A DNA stretch of 10,509 nt. Origin: Paracoccaceae bacterium. Its GTDB lineage: Bacteria > Pseudomonadota > Alphaproteobacteria > Rhodobacterales > Rhodobacteraceae. The notes beneath the pieces are model-generated. The model searched no databases. It saw only the letters and a program-made list of their open reading frames with translations, and was not told the origin of the DNA. Within the stretch, counting starts at the first letter, position 1. Each line of letters begins with the position of its first letter. Positions 6,985 through 10,509 of this stretch are shown one piece after another. The stretch lies in assembly GCA_003551745.1 (NCBI GenBank), contig PUNI01000597.1:1-10509 (forward strand). The letters are read 5' to 3'. The position numbers and the translations under genes were made by a program.

Positions 6985-7292
6985 GCAGCCCGCCGCGCCC
7001 GGGCGAGGCGCGCGGGGCGCGTCAGCCGCTGTTCCTGGCGCGGGAGAGCTTCCAGCGCCGCCGGCTCATGGACGCGGCGCGGCTGCTGCCGCTGGTCGGC
7101 GTGTTCCTGCTGATCCTGCCGATCCTCTGGGGAGGCGACGAGGGCCCGGGCGCGACGACGGCGCGCGAGGGGCTCTACATCTTCGCGGTCTGGCTGGGGC
7201 TGATCGTCGCCGCCGGCGTTCTGTCGCGACTGCTGTCGACGGCGCCCGGCATCGGGCGCGACGGCGGCGGGGAGGACGGGGGCGGCACCTGA
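6981..7292 (+). CDS. Small two-helix membrane protein next to SLC5-kinase
   Basis: A 103-residue protein that I cannot assign to a named family with certainty. It has a basic N-terminal cytosolic stretch (to about residue 34), a first membrane helix (about 35-50, LLPLVGVFLLILPILW), a short loop, a second helix (about 65-81, LYIFAVWLGLIVAAGVL) and a Gly/Asp-rich hydrophilic tail. Size, topology and the aromatic start of helix 2 recall the small DUF4212/DUF485 proteins encoded just upstream of SLC5 acetate or solute symporters, but this is inference from pattern only. The start is TTG at 6981, overlapping the receiver stop by 4 bases, with GGTGG (6971-6975) five bases upstream. An internal ATG at codon 30 would keep both helices. 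Its stop overlaps the kinase ATG by one base (TGATG), so the two are translationally coupled and their products probably meet in the membrane. Confidence 0.75.
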   Translation: MSSPPRPGEARGARQPLFLARESFQRRRLMDAARLLPLVGVFLLILPILWGGDEGPGATTAREGLYIFAVWLGLIVAAGVLSRLLSTAPGIGRDGGGEDGGGT

Positions 7293-10030
7293 TGGTTCCG
7301 TTCAACCTCCTGCTTCTGGCCTGTCTGGGCTATGTGGTCTTCCTGTTCCTGATCGCCTTCCTCGTCGAGCGCCGGGCCGAGCGCCGGCGCATCGCCTGGC
7401 TGTCCTCGCCGCTGATCTACACGCTGTCGCTGTCGATCTACTGCACGGCCTGGACCTTCTATGGCGCGGTCGGCTACGCGGTGCGCTCGGGGCTGGAGTT
7501 CGTGACGATCTATCTGGGACCGACGCTGGTCTTCGTGGGCTGGTGGTGGATGCTGCGCAAGCTGGTGCGCATCGGCAAGACCCAGCGCGTCACCTCGATC
7601 GCCGACATGATCTCGGCCCGCTACGGCAAGTCGAACGCGATCGGGGTCATCGTGACGCTGCTCGCGGTCTGCGCGATCACGCCCTACATCGCGCTGCAGT
7701 TGCAGTCGATCTCGCTGAGCTTCGCCGTCTTCGCGGCCACCCCGTCAGCCGAAGGCCTGGTGTTGCCGGACCTGGGGGATACGGCGATCTGGGTGGCCGC
7801 CGGGCTTGCGATCTTCACCATCCTCTTCGGCACCCGGCGCCTCGACGCCAAGGAACAGCACCACGGGGTGGTGATCGCCATCGCCGTGGAGGCCGTGGTC
7901 AAGCTCCTGGCGCTGATCGCCGTAGGGGTGTTCGTGGTCTGGGGCGTTGCCGGGGGCCCGGCCGACATCTATGCCCGCATAATCGCCAACGAGAGCCCGG
8001 ACTGGGAGGTATTGCCGGGCCGCTGGGCAGGCCTGACCTTCCTCGCCGCGGTGGCGATCGTCACGCTGCCGCGGATGTTCCAGGTGCTCGTGGTCGAGAA
8101 CGCCGACGAGCGCCACCTCGCCACCGCCTCCTGGGCCTTCCCGCTCTATCTCTTCCTCATCAGTCTCTTCGTGATGCCGATCGCCGTGGTCGGGCTCGAC
8201 ATCCTGCCCGAGGGCATGAACCCCGACCTCTTCGTGCTGCTCGTACCGCTGGCGCTGGGGCAGGACGAACTGGCGATGCTGGCCTTTCTCGGCGGCTTCT
8301 CGGCGGCGACCTCGATGGTGATCGTGGCGGCGATCGCGCTGGCCACCATGGCCTCCAACCACATCGTCGTGCCGCTCTGGCTGCAGCTGCGCGGGCCCGA
8401 AGCCTCGGGCGACATGCGCAGCCTCGTGCTCAACGCCCGGCGGCTGTCGATCCTGGCCGTGCTTTGCTTTGGCTATGTCTATTACAGGGTTACCGGCGGC
8501 GGCGAGGCGCTGGCGGCGATGGGCCTGATCGCCTTCGTGGGCATGGCGCAGACGCTCCCGGCGCTGATGGGCGCGCTGTTCTGGCGGGGTGCCAACCGGA
8601 TCGGGGCCGGGGCCGGGCTTGTCGTCGGGCTGGTGGTCTGGCTCTACACACTGTTCCTGCCCAGCTTCGGCCCGGATGTGCTGCTCTCGGCGCAACTGAT
8701 GCAGGAAGGGCTTTTCGGCATCGGATGGCTGCGCCCGCAGGCGCTCTATGGTGTCGAGATCGCGGACCCGCTGCTGCACTCGCTGTTCTGGAGCCTCGCG
8801 CTCAACACCTTCGCCTTCTGCATCGGCTCGGTTCTGACCTTTCCCACCCCGCTCGAACGGGTTCAGGGGGCGCAGTTCGTCAATGTCTTCGACATCCAGA
8901 CCGGCACCCGCGGCTGGAGCCGCGGCGCCGGAGAGGCCGAGGATCTGCTGGTCATGGCGCAGCGCATCCTCGGTGCCACCGAGGCGCAGGGGTTCTTCCA
9001 GGCCGAGGCGATGGCCCAGGGCAAGGCCGGCTATCTTCCTGATACAACTCCGGATTTTCTCGACCGGCTGGAACGCCGTCTGGCCGGTTCGGTGGGCTCG
9101 GCCACGGCCCATGCGATGATCGCCCAGATCGTCGGCGGCAGCATGGTCTCGGTGGAGGATCTGATGGCGGTGGCCAACGAGACCGCACAGATCATGGAGT
9201 ATTCAAGCCAGCTCGAGGCGAAGTCGGAAGAGCTCGCCCGCACCGCACGCCAACTGCGTGAGGCCAACGAGATGCTGCAGAAGCTCAGCGTGCAGAAGGA
9301 CGCCTTCCTGAGCCAGATCAGCCACGAGCTGCGCACGCCGATGACATCGATCCGGGCGTTCTCGGAGATCCTGAAGGAGGCCGGCGATCTGCCGCCCGAG
9401 GACGCCAGCCGATACGCCGGCATCATCCAGGACGAGGCGATCCGGCTCACGCGGCTGCTCGACGACCTGCTCGACCTCTCGGTGCTCGAGGCCGGGCGCG
9501 TCCAGCTGAAGATCGAGGACAGCACGCTGCGCACGCTGATCGATCGGGCGCTGGTGGCATCGGGCTCGGTGGCTCCGCATCGCAGCTTCACCATCGACCG
9601 AGACGCCGCCGCCGAGGACATCGCCTTGCGCACCGACATCGGACGGCTCGCGCAGGTGTTCATCAACGTGCTGTCGAACGCCCGCAAGTACTGCGACGCA
9701 GAGCGGCCGCGGATGGATATCCATGTCCGGGAGGCCGGCGGCATGGTGACGGTGGATTTCGTCGACAACGGCTCGGGCATTCCCAAGAAGAGCCAGGCGC
9801 TGATCTTCGAGAAGTTCGCCCGTCTCACCGATCAGATGCAGGCCGGCGGGGCGGGGCTCGGCCTCGCGATCTGCCGCGAGATCATGCACAACCTCGGCGG
9901 CGAGATCAGCTATGTGCCGGGGCAGGGCGGGGCGGCATTTCGCGTGTCTTTTCCCGCCGTGCTGCCCGGCGAGATCACCGAAGGGACCGCCTCGGACGAT
10001 GAGGCGCGCGCGGTGGCGCAGGCCGGGTAA
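7292..10030 (+). CDS. SLC5 symporter-STAC-histidine kinase fusion (CbrA/CrbS-type sensor)
   Basis: A 912-residue inner-membrane sensor kinase. Residues 1 to about 515 form a sodium/solute symporter (SLC5/SSF) module with 13 predicted membrane helices. These include SPLIYTLSLSIYCTAWTFYG, the LFGTRRLDAKEQHHG loop, and LAFLGGFSAATSMVIVA. A STAC-like segment follows (about 540-640, AEDLLVMAQRILGATEA), then a coiled coil (YSSQLEAKSEELARTARQL) and HisKA with phospho-acceptor H678 (SQISHELRTPMTSIRAFSEI). HATPase_c has the N box (FINVLSNARKY), D825 in DNGSGIP, the F box (IFEKFARL) and the G2 box GGAGLGL (852-858). All kinase motifs are intact. No clear PAS domain lies between STAC and HisKA. CbrA (histidine) and CrbS (acetate) have this architecture; the ligand here is unknown. 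The ATG at 7292 overlaps the previous stop. The frame is open a further 109 codons upstream, but that stretch lies over coding sequence of the two preceding genes. Confidence 0.95.
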   Translation: MVPFNLLLLACLGYVVFLFLIAFLVERRAERRRIAWLSSPLIYTLSLSIYCTAWTFYGAVGYAVRSGLEFVTIYLGPTLVFVGWWWMLRKLVRIGKTQRVTSIADMISARYGKSNAIGVIVTLLAVCAITPYIALQLQSISLSFAVFAATPSAEGLVLPDLGDTAIWVAAGLAIFTILFGTRRLDAKEQHHGVVIAIAVEAVVKLLALIAVGVFVVWGVAGGPADIYARIIANESPDWEVLPGRWAGLTFLAAVAIVTLPRMFQVLVVENADERHLATASWAFPLYLFLISLFVMPIAVVGLDILPEGMNPDLFVLLVPLALGQDELAMLAFLGGFSAATSMVIVAAIALATMASNHIVVPLWLQLRGPEASGDMRSLVLNARRLSILAVLCFGYVYYRVTGGGEALAAMGLIAFVGMAQTLPALMGALFWRGANRIGAGAGLVVGLVVWLYTLFLPSFGPDVLLSAQLMQEGLFGIGWLRPQALYGVEIADPLLHSLFWSLALNTFAFCIGSVLTFPTPLERVQGAQFVNVFDIQTGTRGWSRGAGEAEDLLVMAQRILGATEAQGFFQAEAMAQGKAGYLPDTTPDFLDRLERRLAGSVGSATAHAMIAQIVGGSMVSVEDLMAVANETAQIMEYSSQLEAKSEELARTARQLREANEMLQKLSVQKDAFLSQISHELRTPMTSIRAFSEILKEAGDLPPEDASRYAGIIQDEAIRLTRLLDDLLDLSVLEAGRVQLKIEDSTLRTLIDRALVASGSVAPHRSFTIDRDAAAEDIALRTDIGRLAQVFINVLSNARKYCDAERPRMDIHVREAGGMVTVDFVDNGSGIPKKSQALIFEKFARLTDQMQAGGAGLGLAICREIMHNLGGEISYVPGQGGAAFRVSFPAVLPGEITEGTASDDEARAVAQAG

Positions 10031-10093
10031 CCAGCCGTCAACCAAGCCATGTCACCACTCGGCCGCAGGCACGGACGGGCGGCGAGGGCGAGG

Positions 10094-10375
10094 ATGGCGG
10101 CGATCGAGGCGGTGCTGAGGCGGAAGGCGACGGCGCAGCGACAGGCCGCGGCGGCCGGAACCGGCGAACCGCCCGCCGCCCGGGCCCTGCGGCGGGCGCT
10201 CGCGCGGGCGGCGCAGGGCGATTGCGGGCTGGCGCTCAAGGTCGGCACCGTGGCGGTGTCCGACGCCTCGCTGGCCGAGCTTCTCGACCTGCCCGAGGCG
10301 CGGGCCCTGCTCGCCGTGCTGGAAGGGCCGGGGGAGATGCTGGGGGTGATGGTCATCTGCGCCTCTTTCGCCGGA
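10094..10375 (+). CDS. FliM-like flagellar motor switch protein, N-terminal part only
   Basis: Start of a gene resembling the short FliM/FliN-type C-ring proteins of Rhodobacterales. Recognisable features are the N-terminal AVLRRKA, the helical RALRRALARAAQG, and the LLAVLEGPGEMLGVMVI strand region that precedes the middle domain of the family. The ATG at 10094 is preferred (GAGGG at 10084-10088, five bases upstream) over an in-frame ATG at 10049 that has no ribosome binding site. Either way the gene begins within about 65 bases of the kinase stop and is probably co-transcribed with it. After roughly residue 90 the expected sequence (a segment like AGLIEMQTMGRV) is missing and the frame runs into unrelated sequence. 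The end given is where homology seems to stop; the true breakpoint may lie anywhere from about 10350 to 10376. Confidence 0.55.
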
Positions 10376-10509
10376 ATGAGCAGCAGGGATCGGGTCACAA
10401 ACGAACTGTACATGGCTGTAGCCGGGTTTTTTTGTGCCCTGATCTTCATATACAGCTCACCGTATCTGGGCGGAGCGGGCGGCAAGCTGGGGACCATTGC
10501 CTTCGGTTC
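10376..10509 (+). CDS. Possible TctB-family membrane protein, 5' fragment
   Basis: From ATG 10376 to the window edge the open frame encodes an N-terminus of the form MSSRDRVTNELYMAVAGFFC, followed by ALIFIYSSPYL, a glycine-rich turn and KLGTIAFG. A short polar start with DRVT, a first membrane helix and then a Gly-rich turn resembles TctB, the small four-helix subunit of tripartite tricarboxylate transporters. Only 44 residues are visible, so the assignment is tentative. The bases are clearly richer in A/T than the flanking genes (a seven-T run near 10430, codons such as ACA, AAC, TTT, ATA). There is no ribosome binding site before the ATG, and the frame is continuous with the FliM-like ORF. 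It may therefore be a fused reading frame, a transferred piece, or the result of an assembly misjoin. Confidence 0.35.
   Translation, partial: MSSRDRVTNELYMAVAGFFCALIFIYSSPYLGGAGGKLGTIAFG

Noticed and set aside
6965..7291. Longer reading frame of the kinase starting at 6965
   Set aside because: The extra 109 codons overlap the receiver end and all of the two-helix protein gene in another frame and give a low-complexity Ala/Arg/Gly sequence. The ATG at 7292 starts a normal first SLC5 helix.
7745..9112. 455-codon - strand and 499-codon + strand alternative ORFs within the kinase gene
   Set aside because: Both are out-of-frame shadows of the SLC5-kinase; composition is biased and no domain is seen.
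9910..10497. - strand ORF of 195 codons at the right edge
   Set aside because: Spans the FliM-like/TctB-like junction in antisense and overlaps the kinase end; Ala/Ser/Arg-rich with no domain.
10376..10509. Insertion sequence end at the right edge
   Set aside because: I looked for a terminal inverted repeat, target duplication and transposase residues around the junction and found none; the visible protein looks like a membrane subunit instead.
1..10509. tRNA, rRNA, CRISPR arrays, or long direct repeats
   Set aside because: None recognised by eye on either strand; no regularly spaced repeats and no cloverleaf-like segments in the non-coding stretches.

Overview
The window looks like chromosomal DNA of a high-GC alphaproteobacterium, most likely of the Rhodobacterales (Rhodobacter/Paracoccus-type). 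I infer this from the strong G/C preference at third codon positions, the supernumerary complex I subunit NDUFA12, an alphaproteobacterial-type AccB, and a FliM-like protein of the Rhodobacterales kind. No database search was possible; all names come from recognising protein motifs.

Left part (1-2464, + strand): the 3' two-thirds of clpX, a roughly 320-bp non-coding stretch, then a compact set of NDUFA12, mlaD and a secreted DUF2155-type protein. mlaD and the DUF2155 gene overlap by 4 bases. Middle part (4970 down to 2419, - strand): accB, accC and aat, read in that order. The first two encode the biotin carrier and biotin carboxylase of acetyl-CoA carboxylase. aat encodes leucyl/phenylalanyl-tRNA-protein transferase, and its end overlaps the end of the DUF2155 gene by 46 bp in a convergent arrangement.

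Right part (5183-10030, + strand), divergent from accBC: an XRE-type regulator with a short-chain acyl-CoA regulator (DUF2083-type) C-terminus. After a good sigma-70-like promoter comes a tightly coupled three-gene unit: a stand-alone receiver, a two-helix membrane protein, and a 912-residue sensor kinase. The kinase's N-terminal half is a 13-helix SLC5 sodium/solute symporter, linked through a STAC-like segment to HisKA and HATPase domains. This is the CbrA/CrbS architecture, so the block is plausibly a transporter-sensor module for small organic acids. It sits beside a putative acyl-CoA regulator and the first committed step of fatty acid synthesis. This functional link is inference.

Right edge (10049-10509): the 5' part of a FliM-like flagellar switch gene changes abruptly, without leaving frame, into sequence that looks like the start of a TctB-type membrane protein. 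Base composition shifts at the same place. This may be a deletion or insertion junction or an assembly misjoin, and is the clearest structural oddity of the window.
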